A stretch of 51,314 nt of DNA from a bacterium (GTDB lineage: Bacteria; Pseudomonadota; Alphaproteobacteria; Rhizobiales; JAKIUO01): NCBI GenBank assembly GCA_024228495.1, contig JAAETJ010000180.1, forward strand, positions 1-51,314, read 5' to 3'. Shown piece after piece: positions 43,160 through 51,314 of the stretch (position 1 is the stretch's first letter; each line of letters starts with the position of its first letter). Both the position numbers and the translations under genes were made by a program. The notes under the pieces are model-generated. The model was not told the DNA's origin. It saw only the letters and a list, made by a program, of their open reading frames with translations, and did not search any database.

Positions 43160-43792
43160 ATGAAATCAGTTTCTTTTATTACGCGGATATTATTGATCGG
43201 GGCTCTTGGCCTGATGATAAGCGGCTGCGCGATGACACAACTTGGAGGCATGTTCGGTAGCTCAAGCCCTGAAGACACCACTGCTTCCATTGACAGCTCT
43301 GTGATGCCGCAAGAACGTTCGCTTGCGATGGCTGCAAATGAGATGGCTCCAGCTGTTCAGACAGGAGGCGTTGGCAGCTGTCCACGTATTTCCATCTGGA
43401 AGAATGACGCGCAGCTAACTGTCTATCAAATTGGTAGGGTCGGTGACAATCTGGCCATTCGTCATCGTGGTGAAATCACCAAAACGGCCCGTGAGTGCGA
43501 AATCACCCCGGGGCAGGTGACCATCAAATATGGAGTTGCCGGTCGCGTATTGCTCGGTCCTCTTGGTAAATCAGGAGCCATTAAGCTGCCCGTGCTTGTG
43601 CATGTGACCGACCGGACCAGACAGAAAATCCAGACCACCAAACTCGATGTGATTGTTAATATTGAAGGCGGCAAACTGCATGGCAATTTCTCAACCGTGC
43701 AGAGTTTGTCATTTCCCATCGACCCTGGCGTTCCCGCCAGCCAATATAGCGTGTTTGTCACTTTCGATAAAAATGCCGATGGCGCCGGTTAG
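43160..43792 (+). CDS. Predicted outer-membrane lipoprotein of unknown function
   Basis: This 210-residue protein has a signal peptide with a clear lipobox (GLMISGC, Cys near residue 23). A Ser/Thr/Pro-rich linker to about residue 70 follows, then a folded C-terminal domain with CPRISIWKNDAQLTVYQIG, a GQVTIKYGVAGRVLLGP strand pair and a final QYSVFVTFDKNADG. Two Cys (CPRIS and RECEI) could form a disulfide. It looks like a conserved alphaproteobacterial lipoprotein, but no function is known to me. It is divergent from ispH and stands alone. Confidence 0.75.
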   Translation: MKSVSFITRILLIGALGLMISGCAMTQLGGMFGSSSPEDTTASIDSSVMPQERSLAMAANEMAPAVQTGGVGSCPRISIWKNDAQLTVYQIGRVGDNLAIRHRGEITKTARECEITPGQVTIKYGVAGRVLLGPLGKSGAIKLPVLVHVTDRTRQKIQTTKLDVIVNIEGGKLHGNFSTVQSLSFPIDPGVPASQYSVFVTFDKNADGAG

Positions 43793-44136
43793 CGTTTTGG
43801 GTTTGTTGCCTGTCTCATTCCAGAATTTCCAATGAACTGATTGCCATTGTTATTTTGCAAGATTAGACATTGGCGTGTGTCATATTGAAGAGACAAGGCG
43901 TTCGTTCGCAAAAGATGGTTCATTGATTAATTTGCGGGGGAACATTCTTCAATAATCTGACTATCCAGGTCACAAATTTTCAAGAATATCGCTGTCTTTG
44001 TATGTTTAAAGGGAAGCCATACAAATCTACCGACGCCAGTCGGTACTAGTTTATCTGCACGGAATAGAGGGGCCGGAGAGCTATGAAGCGGGGAGCACCA
44101 AAGCTTCCCGGACCCGCTTAAAATGGTAGCTTGACG
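43793..44136. other. Intergenic region with one hairpin
   Basis: There is no gene here. AAGCGGGGAGC and GCTTCCC...CCCGCTT (about 44086-44119) form an imperfect hairpin between the lipoprotein gene and the MXKDX gene. Neither strand has a convincing T-run after it, so it is at best a weak terminator. CCGAC-GCCA-GTCGG at about 44030-44043 is another short inverted repeat. Confidence 0.4.
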
Positions 44137-44511
44137 CTATTTCATTTTTTCCATGCCATCTTTCATCATACCATCTTTTTTCATGGCGTCGTGCTTCATG
44201 CCGTCCTTTTCCATGCCATCTTTCATCATACCATCTTTTTTCATGGCGTCGTGCTTCATGCCGTCCTTTTCCATGCCATCTTTCATCATGCCATCTTTCA
44301 TCATGCCATCTTTTTTCATGGTGTCATGCTTCATGCCATCTTTTTTCATGCCGTCTTTCATCATGGGCTTTTTCATATCGCCCTTCATCATGTCTTTTTT
44401 CATTTCCATTTTCTTCATATCGTCCATTTTTTGGGCTTGGGCGGCTGTGAAAGCCGTGCCAATCATCATCGTGGAGCTTGACATGATCAAGGTAGCTATC
44501 AGTTTAGACAT
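44137..44511 (-). CDS. Periplasmic pentapeptide MXKDX repeat protein
   Basis: This 124-residue protein has a signal peptide (MSKLIATLIMSSSTMMIGTA, cleavage after AQA). The mature part is almost entirely built from the pentapeptides MKKDG, MMKDG, MEKDG and MKHDA in series. It matches the described 'pentapeptide MXKDX repeat protein' type. Met, His, Lys and Asp dominate, so soft-metal binding (copper, silver) in the periplasm is a reasonable guess; the function is not established. The start at 44511 has GAGGAAA upstream; the longer frame to 44595 is not needed. It is a single gene. Confidence 0.85.
   Translation of the reverse strand: MSKLIATLIMSSSTMMIGTAFTAAQAQKMDDMKKMEMKKDMMKGDMKKPMMKDGMKKDGMKHDTMKKDGMMKDGMMKDGMEKDGMKHDAMKKDGMMKDGMEKDGMKHDAMKKDGMMKDGMEKMK
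44161..44280. repeat. Exact 60-bp tandem duplication in the MXKDX gene
   Basis: Bases 44161-44220 and 44221-44280 are identical, and the identity extends ten bases to the left (44151-44160 equals 44211-44220). Each unit encodes 20 residues, four pentapeptides. Further diverged copies continue to about 44350. Identity at the DNA level points to a recent slippage or unequal crossing-over event and to length variation between strains. Confidence 0.95.
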
Positions 44512-44983
44512 AGTAATTTCCTCACGAGTTGTTACCTCGCGCAAAGCGCGCAAGGTTGGTCTTTTCATCAAACAAAATTGATATCGCGAGGGCATAACGA
44601 AGAGTTCACAAATTTATAACAATGCCATGTTGATGTGACTGGACAGCTATAATGACAAAGGCGGTATTTAAAAACCGTTTTCCGGACCATCGTAAATGGG
44701 GATTGCGGGCAAAGCACTGCGGTTTGCTGATGAGAATATTCTCGTATTCAGCCTCATTATGTATGCATGAGTTATACTCATTACATTATTCCATAGTTTG
44801 CATAAGGGTTATGAGCTGCTTTTTTTGTTGCAGCAAGTCCACTAACCATCTGAAATTAAGGCGAAATATATCGAAAACACAAATGAGCGAGCGTGTCTTT
44901 TATGAGGGTATGGGCGCTGCGTGAAAACGGGCGTGACAATATGCAAGACTTTATTAGTTGCTTGAAGCGCAGTATATTGGCTT
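44512..44983. other. Intergenic region between the MXKDX gene and the amidohydrolase gene
   Basis: About 470 bases without a convincing gene. A 90-codon frame at 44652-44924 lacks a ribosome site and has protein composition typical of chance frames (many Cys, His and Ser). The stretch probably holds two divergent promoters. Confidence 0.5.
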
Positions 44984-45814
44984 ATGACCCAACTGCGTGA
45001 ACCAGATATACCCGCACTTGATGAGGAAGGTGCAATAGTGCGTGAGGACGCTGCGCCGTTTGAGCTGCTCGAAGGGGCCGTGGATCGGGGTTTGGTGTTG
45101 GTTTGCGATCATGCCAGTAATCATCTACCGGAAAAATATGGTTCTCTTGGTTTATCCAAGGCGGAGTTTGAGCGCCATATTGCCTATGATATCGGTGCGG
45201 CAGACGTCACAAGACGTATGAGCAAAATACTTGGTGTGCCTGCGGTTCTGTCGAAATTTTCGCGGCTGTTGATCGACCCAAATCGGGGGCCTGATGACCC
45301 CACGCTGATCATGCAGCTTTCAGATGGGGCAATTATTCCGGGCAATGCGCATATCAATGATGACGAGCGTCAGCGCCGCCATGAGCAGTTTTATAAGCGG
45401 TATCATCAAGCGATTGATCGCCAGATCGACAATTGTATTGATGCGGGTCGCCCTTCTGCGATTGTTTCCATTCACAGTTTTACGCAAGAATGGCGCGGTG
45501 ATCTTCGACCATGGGAGGCGGGTGTTTTATGGGATAAGGATGATCGACTTGTCCACCCATTGCTCGATTGCCTGCGTAGGGAAACCGATTTTACGATCGG
45601 AGATAACGAGCCTTATACCGGGAAAACCAAAGGTGATTGCATGAATCGCCACGGCACCTCGCGCGGGCTGGCTCATGCCTTGATTGAAATTCGCCAGGAT
45701 CAGATCAAGGACACGGCGGGTCAGCAAGAGTGGGGCGGGCGGCTTGCCGATATTCTGACGCGCATCTTGGCTGACCCCCAGCGTGCCCATGAACTTTCCA
45801 TTATCAAAAAATAG
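44984..45814 (+). CDS. N-formylglutamate amidohydrolase family protein
   Basis: This 276-residue protein of the HutG-like family hydrolyses N-formylglutamate or related N-acyl amino acids. Landmarks are LVLVCDHASNHLPEKYGSLG near residue 37, HIAYDIGAADVTRRMSKILG near 66, FSRLLIDPNRGPDDPTLI near 90, IVSIHSFTQEW near 161 and RGLAHALIEIRQDQIKD near 225. His, Asp and Glu residues in these blocks form the metal site. No histidine-degradation genes lie nearby, so its substrate here is open. Confidence 0.88.
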   Translation: MTQLREPDIPALDEEGAIVREDAAPFELLEGAVDRGLVLVCDHASNHLPEKYGSLGLSKAEFERHIAYDIGAADVTRRMSKILGVPAVLSKFSRLLIDPNRGPDDPTLIMQLSDGAIIPGNAHINDDERQRRHEQFYKRYHQAIDRQIDNCIDAGRPSAIVSIHSFTQEWRGDLRPWEAGVLWDKDDRLVHPLLDCLRRETDFTIGDNEPYTGKTKGDCMNRHGTSRGLAHALIEIRQDQIKDTAGQQEWGGRLADILTRILADPQRAHELSIIKK

Positions 45815-45943
45815 TGCGCGACTGGTGGATAACCTTGATAGCTTGCTTGTAATTCATGGCGTGCCACTTATCCTTGGTGAAAATTTCAGAGGGGCTGTTC
45901 TTATGCGAATTTCTTGGCCCCAATAATTTTGGAGGAGTGAACC

Positions 45944-46207
45944 ATGAATGAATCTGTGCCAGGTGGAACCACAGCCGATCAATTGCGCTCGATCATTGAA
46001 CGCATCGAAAATCTTGAAGAGGAAAAGGCTAATCTGACGGCCGATATACGCGAAATCTATTCAGAAGCCAAAGGCAATGGTTTTGATGTCAAGGCCCTGC
46101 GAGCGATCGTTCGCATGCGCAAGAAAGACGATCACGAGCGCATGGAAGAAGAGGCGGTTCTGGCCACCTATATGCATGCGCTTGGCATGGCGGATCCCGA
46201 AGAATAG
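45944..46207 (+). CDS. gapR: GapR-type nucleoid-associated protein (DUF2312)
   Basis: This 87-residue DNA-binding protein is nearly confined to alphaproteobacteria. GapR binds overtwisted AT-rich DNA ahead of replication and transcription and assists topoisomerases. The core [40 protein letters not shown] and IVRMRKKD is family-typical, with the coiled-coil N-terminal half. GGAGGAG precedes the ATG. It is an important taxonomic marker in this window. Confidence 0.95.
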   Translation: MNESVPGGTTADQLRSIIERIENLEEEKANLTADIREIYSEAKGNGFDVKALRAIVRMRKKDDHERMEEEAVLATYMHALGMADPEE

Positions 46208-46223
46208 GGGCATTTTTTGCGAC

Positions 46224-47837
46224 CTAATGCTGCGCTAATTTGCGCGGTCTGGTGGCAGGCTCGATATTGCGCGCATGATGGCGAATATTGAGGATAGCCT
46301 TGCCCTTGAATTGCTTGTCCCACAAGGCGTGAGCTTCTCTTGATGAGGGGCGGAACTGCATGGGGATATTTTCACTTGATGCCAGCAGTTCATGAACCCG
46401 GTCATATTTTGGTTCGACCATGGCGACGAGCATTTTATTTTGTGCAACAGGTGTTGTGGTCATCAGCGGCATGATCTGGAACGGGCGATAAGACAGCTCG
46501 TCTGGATGTTCTTCATCAAAGGCTGGGGCATACGATACTCGCTCGGCATCAAATTTCGTTTGACGTGCCTGTTGCATTGTCGGGGATGCGAGGGTCACGA
46601 TATCGCGCGGTTCTGGCATAAATTGTGCGGTTGCATCCGGGCTGGTGTTTTCATTATTCTCAACTGGTTCTTCGGTGGTCCAGTCGGCGCGCGGGGTTAC
46701 GCCATTTACCCAAAGGTTTTGGTTTGGCCGTGCAGCTACTGGTGGTTCGGGAGCAAGCGACGCGAGTTGGATAGTCGCGCTCCGTGTCATGGCATGTGTT
46801 GAGCCATTACCAGCGGGTGGGCTGGTACCTTCAGCACTGGCAAGTCTGAATTGCCCCTTATCGATTTGTACAGGTTTCGCAGATGCTACGCTTGTTGGGG
46901 GAAAGGCTTTATTGCCGGGCTTGTTGATCCATAACCGGCTGGCATAGTTGGCAAGTGTGGGGCGTGAGACGCCGGGTATTTCCATTGTGCCATAGCCATT
47001 AATGGCGAGCGAGGCGATCGTCATACCAGAGGCTCGGCCGCTTGCAGATTTCGCCGTGCCCACATTATTACCCGGAATGCTGGCATTGGCGAGCAGGGTT
47101 TTGATGTGGCTTTCGCGGGCCAGTGCAGCTAGTTGGGTGCGGGCTCTCTTGCGATCTTTTGAGTTTAGTGGCCCGCCGGAGCTGGGACGATGTTTTGTAG
47201 CACCATGAGGAAACAGCATGGCCAGCTGTGTGCGGTTCATGCGGGGCCAAGCGCGCACACGAGCGGTATCAACATGCACGAAGGGCAGGGCGGAGGTCGG
47301 ATAATAACCAACGCCACCGGTTTCTAGTAGGAAGGCGTGTTTGCGTACCATACTGACCTTGAGACCGGGAAAATGAATATCCATGGCGCGTCCGCCCACA
47401 TGCTGGCTTTTCCTGGCCTGACCACCACCCCGACGGCGTAGTCTTCGATTGGTTTTGGCCGAACGGTGACCAGAGATCACATGAATAGCTTTTTTATATC
47501 CCAGTTGCTGCTTCAACTCCCAAACGAGATCAAATAGTTTGGGATCCATTGTGGTGGTGGCACCGGTGCGCCAGTCGCGCATGGCATGGTTGAGCTTTTT
47601 TAGACCAGCGGGGAGATATTTGCCATCGCGCTTGAAGGTGACGGTGCTGGTTTCTTTTAAATGTATCTCATAAAGGGTCAGCGTGCGTTCATCACGCGCC
47701 GCATCGGCTCCGTTTGGCTGTAAGAGCAGACTTGATAGGAACAGGCACGCGCCAGCAGCAAATGCTGTCAGCAAACCCCCGGTCAATCCACGCAAACGCG
47801 ACCACAAACTCATGCCAGTACTTTCAAATATTCCCAC
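46224..47837 (-). CDS. DUF882 / peptidase M15-like secreted protein
   Basis: This 537-residue protein has a membrane/signal helix at residues 18-37 with an alanine-rich end. The DUF882 domain (residues 48-200) belongs to the D-Ala-D-Ala carboxypeptidase fold: HVISGHRSAKTNRRL near residue 120, SQHVGGRAMDIHFPG near 144 and FVHVDTARVRAWPR near 186 supply the His-Asp-His zinc set. The C-terminal 330 residues are Pro/Ala/Thr-rich, low in conservation and likely disordered in the periplasm. A role in peptidoglycan trimming is inferred from the fold. Met 9 (MSLWSRLRG) is an alternative start. It converges on gapR with only 16 bp between. Confidence 0.85.
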   Translation of the reverse strand: MGIFESTGMSLWSRLRGLTGGLLTAFAAGACLFLSSLLLQPNGADAARDERTLTLYEIHLKETSTVTFKRDGKYLPAGLKKLNHAMRDWRTGATTTMDPKLFDLVWELKQQLGYKKAIHVISGHRSAKTNRRLRRRGGGQARKSQHVGGRAMDIHFPGLKVSMVRKHAFLLETGGVGYYPTSALPFVHVDTARVRAWPRMNRTQLAMLFPHGATKHRPSSGGPLNSKDRKRARTQLAALARESHIKTLLANASIPGNNVGTAKSASGRASGMTIASLAINGYGTMEIPGVSRPTLANYASRLWINKPGNKAFPPTSVASAKPVQIDKGQFRLASAEGTSPPAGNGSTHAMTRSATIQLASLAPEPPVAARPNQNLWVNGVTPRADWTTEEPVENNENTSPDATAQFMPEPRDIVTLASPTMQQARQTKFDAERVSYAPAFDEEHPDELSYRPFQIMPLMTTTPVAQNKMLVAMVEPKYDRVHELLASSENIPMQFRPSSREAHALWDKQFKGKAILNIRHHARNIEPATRPRKLAQH

Positions 47838-48098
47838 GAACTACCGAGACAGCATATCGATTGATGCTGGCGGTCTCTACTCCTTTGTTTTGACGAAGAG
47901 GGAGTTTCTCGTAGGAAACGGCCTTCACTCGGGTCAGGAGCTTATCCAGGAAGTTTGTTTACTATATCCTGATCCACTATATTTACCAAAAAACTACGGT
48001 TTTTGCGACAATGCGTTTTTGTTTTGGTTAGTAAATCGTTAACATCCATCCATTTTTAACTAGTCTACTATTAAAATCCATTTAGGCAAAACAAAGAC
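47838..48098. other. Intergenic region between the two cell-wall genes
   Basis: About 260 bases of AT-rich sequence lie upstream of the DUF882 gene and beyond the terminator of the L,D-transpeptidase gene. No gene is seen, and no recognisable operator. Confidence 0.5.
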
Positions 48099-48123
48099 GG
48101 CAAAGAAGATGCTCTTCTTTGCC
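48099..48123 (-). terminator. Hairpin terminator of the L,D-transpeptidase gene
   Basis: GGCAAAGAAGA (48099-48109) and TCTTCTTTGCC (48113-48123) form a perfect 11-bp stem with a three-base loop about 70 bp beyond the stop. On the minus strand it is followed by GTCTTTGTTTTG, a T-rich tail. Confidence 0.75.
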
Positions 48124-48193
48124 GCCTGGTGTGTGTTCTATTTGCCCCACCTAAGAGTGAGCCTTTGTCGGACTATGTCGTTTTCGCGTTATT

Positions 48194-49990
48194 CTAGAAG
48201 AGCGAGAAAAAACTGTCGGAAGACGCCTGTTTACGTCTCTGGCGTTGGCGATAAACCCTGATCCGGCGTCTTTTTTGAGATCTGGTGTTGCGACCACCCC
48301 AGTAAGAATTGCTTGAGCTATCGTTAAACCACCAGTTTTGATAGTTGTTGCGACGCTCATAGTTATCCATACTGACCATGCTTGGTTCAATTTTTTTCTT
48401 GCGAACCTCGGGGAACTTGGCTTTTGCATAGGCGACGCCCCTGGTTGTAGCGGCATAGATGCGGTTGTCATGTCCATAAACATCATTGAAACTGTTGAGC
48501 GTTCCTCTGGCATCTGCCCATAATGTGAAATAGGTCACATGCACTGGTATTTTGGTTTTCAGCATGATCTGCTTGTTGGCGGTGGTAGCCCATTTGTCGC
48601 TGACACGGCCCTTCGACCAGCCGTTCATGCCGAGCACAACTTCTGCCATACGCCGTGGGTCCCGGACCCGCATGCAACCATGGGAAAATGCGCGTCTGTT
48701 CTTGTTAAACAAAGACCGTGATGGTGTGTCATGCATATAGACGGCATGCTTGTTGGGAAACAGGAACTTTACACGACCAAGCGCATTGCGTGGGCCAGGT
48801 TTCTGGCGGATCCACATGCGGCCATCGCGGACGCCCCCTTCATAGCCACTAGGTATGCGGCCATGCATTTCGTTCCAGATGATGGATTGGGGAATATTCC
48901 AATAGGGGTTGAAGACAACGGATTCCATGATATCGGAAAAGACTGGTGTTTTATTGGTTGGTTTGCCAACAATGACCCGTTCAGTATGCATCATTTCGCC
49001 ATTGCGCAGTACTCTCACTCTATATTCTGGAATATTGATGCGGATATGGGTCTCGCCGAGATTGCGCGGCATCCAGCGCCAGCGCTCCATATTGGCAATG
49101 ATCTGCTTGTAGCGGTTTTGCTTGGGAGCATTAAGAGCAAAACGGGTTTTCAGTCCAATGACACCTTCAGCTTTGAGGCCAGCTGATTTTTGGAACGCCA
49201 TAATGGCTGTCTCCAGTTTCGCGTCGTACACTCTTGGATCAATGACCCCATTTTTTACGGGCACATCAAGGCGTTTGCGGATCAATGCAATCTGTGGATG
49301 TTTCATGCCATATTTGAGCACGGGGCCGCGAGGTATTCTGATCTGTCGGGCGGAATCCTTGGTGGTTATTTTGGTTTTCGCAAGGGCGGCCATGAGGGCC
49401 TTGAACTGCGGATGGCTGGGATGCTGGGCAATCAGATAGTCGATGACATCACCCGCATCTGCCAACCCGGACAGCTTGTCGCTGGCCTTGAACGTTTTGG
49501 CCTTGCGATCAAGAAATCGGCTCAATTCAGATTGATCAAATCGCCCACCATTGGCATGGCGCATATAAATCAAAGCGGCCTGGCTGATCTTCAACTCGGC
49601 ATTGGCCAACTCGCCAGCGATTGATTCTTCGCTATCGCTGGACAAGACAGGCAGTCGGTAGTCTTTTGGATCGAGGCCATACAGACGCGCATTAATCAAC
49701 TCTTCCATGACTTGCTGGGCGCGGCTATTTATACGTCCGCCGGTAATCCATATAGTTCGATAATCACGCTTGGCATAAAAATCGACCAGTGCACGACGAT
49801 CCCGCATGGACCAGCTGCGTTTGCGATTTTTTGCGGAGAGCTTGGTTTTGAGTTCGTTGGAGATCAGATTTTTTGTTGAGAAAGCTGCCATAACCTCTCC
49901 TTGCTGAAAAGCCATTGAGGAACTAATTCCCAGGCCAGACAGGACCAAAAACCCCGAAACAAACGCTATCCCTTGCGTTTTCTTGAACAT
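48194..49990 (-). CDS. L,D-transpeptidase of the YcbB/LdtD type
   Basis: This 598-residue periplasmic peptidoglycan cross-linking enzyme has a signal peptide (hydrophobic residues 8-27) and an N-terminal domain like that of YcbB. A peptidoglycan-binding-like repeat lies near residue 232 (LETAIMAFQKSAGLKAEGVI near 257), followed by the YkuD catalytic domain: THIRINIPEYRVRVL near 310, VIGKPTNKTPVFS near 342, VFNPYWNIPQSI near 362 and the active site AFSHGCMRV near 438 with the catalytic Cys. A basic Ser/Arg-rich tail ends the protein. The start at 49990 has AAAGGG upstream. Cross-links 3-3 (meso-DAP to meso-DAP) are the expected product. Confidence 0.92.
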   Translation of the reverse strand: MFKKTQGIAFVSGFLVLSGLGISSSMAFQQGEVMAAFSTKNLISNELKTKLSAKNRKRSWSMRDRRALVDFYAKRDYRTIWITGGRINSRAQQVMEELINARLYGLDPKDYRLPVLSSDSEESIAGELANAELKISQAALIYMRHANGGRFDQSELSRFLDRKAKTFKASDKLSGLADAGDVIDYLIAQHPSHPQFKALMAALAKTKITTKDSARQIRIPRGPVLKYGMKHPQIALIRKRLDVPVKNGVIDPRVYDAKLETAIMAFQKSAGLKAEGVIGLKTRFALNAPKQNRYKQIIANMERWRWMPRNLGETHIRINIPEYRVRVLRNGEMMHTERVIVGKPTNKTPVFSDIMESVVFNPYWNIPQSIIWNEMHGRIPSGYEGGVRDGRMWIRQKPGPRNALGRVKFLFPNKHAVYMHDTPSRSLFNKNRRAFSHGCMRVRDPRRMAEVVLGMNGWSKGRVSDKWATTANKQIMLKTKIPVHVTYFTLWADARGTLNSFNDVYGHDNRIYAATTRGVAYAKAKFPEVRKKKIEPSMVSMDNYERRNNYQNWWFNDSSSNSYWGGRNTRSQKRRRIRVYRQRQRRKQASSDSFFSLF

Positions 49991-50293
49991 GAATACTACC
50001 CTTTACTACCCGATATATTAATATATATGAGTATGTCTTCACCGCTATAAAAGCTTCTGCATGCAGATTAGCCAGATAACCTTGTTTTGAATATGGTTTA
50101 GACACAATCAGCGAAGTTTTCTTATCACTCTGGTGCGAAAGGGGCACAGAGTCGCCGTTGGCCTGTGAATAACATACCTTGACTTGAACAATCCCGTTAT
50201 TTCAAGTTTCTCCTCTTGCTTGCTAGGTGCTGCGTTTTCTATTAGTCGCGCCAAACCGACTATTGGTTCATTATTTTAGCATGAATGTACGTG
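49991..50293. other. Intergenic region between the L,D-transpeptidase and regulator genes
   Basis: About 300 bases. It holds the AT-rich promoter area of the transpeptidase gene (TATATTAATATATATG near 50015-50030). Near the regulator stop, TTAGTCG and CGACTATT (about 50242-50262) form a weak hairpin. No gene is seen. Confidence 0.45.
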
Positions 50294-51314
50294 CTAAGCG
50301 CCGGCTTCGAGACCAAATTCGCGCATTTTACGATATAGCGTCGAACGGCCGATACCCAGTTTTTTGGCAATCTCGGTCATGTGTCCGTGATAGCGCCCAA
50401 GCGCTAGCCGGATCATGTCGGCTTCGACCTCATCAAGGGGACGCACATCACCATCATCGGTGAGGATTGGGATGCCAATCTGAGATTTGTCGCCAATCTG
50501 TGTCTGATCCCTGGAAATCTCAATTGTATTGGGCTTGTTACTTGTCTCGCCAATCATCGCCGGGCCATCATAGACGGGGCGTTTTTCAACTGGTTCGGGC
50601 GCCGGTGGCACTTCCGCTTCGAAGCCTTCCACATGGGCGGCAATCTGCGGAAATTCATTGATCCCAAGCTCAGGTCGATCAGCCAGTACGACGGCGCGGA
50701 AAATAGCGTTTTCCATCTGACGTACATTGCCCGGCCATGGATAGCGTCGCATCAATTTCATGGCTTGCTCGTTGATACCATCGATTTTTTTGCCCTCTTC
50801 AACGGAGAATCTCGAGATGAAGTGGCGCACCAGGTCCGGGGTATCTTCGATCCGCTCACGCAAAGGCGGGATCATCACGGGAAAGACATTCAGGCGATAA
50901 TAAAGATCTTCACGGAATTTACCTTCCTGAACGAGCCTGATCATGTCCTGATTGGTTGCCGAGATGATGCGGATATCGACTTTGACGGGGCGTTTGGCAC
51001 CAACCGGGTCCACCTCGCCCTCTTGAATGGCGCGCAAAAGTTTGACCTGAGCTTCGAGAGGAAGTTCGCCGATTTCATCGAGAAACAAGGTGCCGCCGTT
51101 CGCTTCAACGAATTTGCCGTCGCGCTTTGCAACCGCACCAGTGAAGGCACCTTTCTCGTGGCCAAACAATATACTCTCGACAAGGTTTTCAGGAATGGCA
51201 CCGCAATTGACGGTGATAAACGGCTTGCCAGCACGTTCTGAACAACCCTGAATGGCCCGTGCAATCATTTCCTTGCCAACGCCACTTTCCCCTTCGATCA
51301 GAACCGGGATATTA
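50294..51314 (-). CDS. Sigma-54-dependent transcriptional activator (5' end outside window)
   Basis: The minus-strand frame runs off the window at 51314, so the N-terminal sensor or receiver domain is not seen. The AAA+ domain has Walker A GESGVGKE (51269-51300), the sigma-54 contact loop GAFTGA, Walker [14 protein letters not shown], the arginine-finger region [14 protein letters not shown] and [11 protein letters not shown] Pro-rich linker of about 80 residues follows, then a Fis-type helix-turn-helix at the C-terminus ([20 protein letters not shown]). With an intact GAFTGA loop it should activate sigma-54 promoters. Which one of this large family it is cannot be told from the visible part. 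Confidence 0.9.
   Translation of the reverse strand, partial: NIPVLIEGESGVGKEMIARAIQGCSERAGKPFITVNCGAIPENLVESILFGHEKGAFTGAVAKRDGKFVEANGGTLFLDEIGELPLEAQVKLLRAIQEGEVDPVGAKRPVKVDIRIISATNQDMIRLVQEGKFREDLYYRLNVFPVMIPPLRERIEDTPDLVRHFISRFSVEEGKKIDGINEQAMKLMRRYPWPGNVRQMENAIFRAVVLADRPELGINEFPQIAAHVEGFEAEVPPAPEPVEKRPVYDGPAMIGETSNKPNTIEISRDQTQIGDKSQIGIPILTDDGDVRPLDEVEADMIRLALGRYHGHMTEIAKKLGIGRSTLYRKMREFGLEAGA

Noticed and set aside
44031-44119. Hairpins after the lipoprotein gene as strong terminators
   Set aside because: The stems are imperfect and neither strand has a following T-run.
44652-44924. 90-codon frame as a gene
   Set aside because: No ribosome binding site, Cys/His/Ser-rich composition and no recognisable pattern; it looks like a chance frame in AT-rich DNA.

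Overview
The window reads as the chromosome of an alphaproteobacterium, most likely of Rhizobiales (Hyphomicrobiales) type. The evidence is a GapR (DUF2312) gene, a DUF882 secreted protein, an ispH-thrB-rnhA operon, a hemC / tsaD-gpsA neighbourhood, a glnK-amtB operon and a large alphaproteobacterial-style cobalamin cluster. Base composition is moderate, and the first 5 kb is visibly more AT-rich than the rest. No species can be named from this.

Layout. (1) 1-5.8 kb is accessory DNA. It starts with the C-terminal end of a colicin-E-type HNH DNase toxin and its Im-type immunity gene, followed by two more truncated toxin-tail/immunity cassettes. Next come a scrap that may belong to a large exoprotein, a small membrane protein gene bracketed by inverted repeats, a transposase scrap, a Wzx-like flippase, a short asparaginase-like gene and a decayed IS with terminal inverted repeats. 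(2) 5.8-19.5 kb is mostly housekeeping: hemD and hemC (heme/B12 precursor), divergent tsaD-gpsA, two ammonium transporters with GlnK and a likely sigma-54 promoter, a secreted trypsin-like protease, tesB, a UbiH-type hydroxylase and a secreted HECGH protein. (3) 19.5-39.0 kb is one cobalamin cluster, entirely on the minus strand, mostly with overlapping stop/start codons, and preceded by a cobalamin riboswitch. (4) 39-51.3 kb holds an RNase HI-HIT fusion, thrB, ispH, a lipoprotein, an MXKDX repeat protein, an N-formylglutamate amidohydrolase, gapR, two cell-wall enzymes (DUF882/M15-like and an L,D-transpeptidase) and the end of a sigma-54 activator.

The B12 cluster runs cobO, cobB, cbiM-like, cobM, cbiX, cobH, cbiD, cobL, an unknown gene, cobI, cbiG (N part), cobE (CbiG C part), cobJ with a fused HemS/ChuX-like domain, a ferredoxin-like gene, bluB, cobD/cbiB, cobC, cobQ, cobU/P, cobT, an alpha-ribazole phosphatase and cobS/V. 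CbiX, CbiD and CbiG are markers of the cobalt-early ('anaerobic') route. CobG, CobF and CobN of the oxygen-dependent route are not in the window. BluB, however, needs oxygen, so the set looks like cobalt-early corrin synthesis in an organism that meets oxygen. A precorrin-6A reductase (CobK/CbiJ) is also not visible here. hemC and hemD supply uroporphyrinogen III to the same pathway.

The most unusual items are the array of orphan DNase-tail/immunity cassettes, the CobJ-HemS-like fusion, the unknown single-TM gene inside the cob operon, the RNase HI-HIT fusion, a thrB that appears to start at CTG, and an unannotated 30-residue membrane peptide with its own terminator between the two amt genes.
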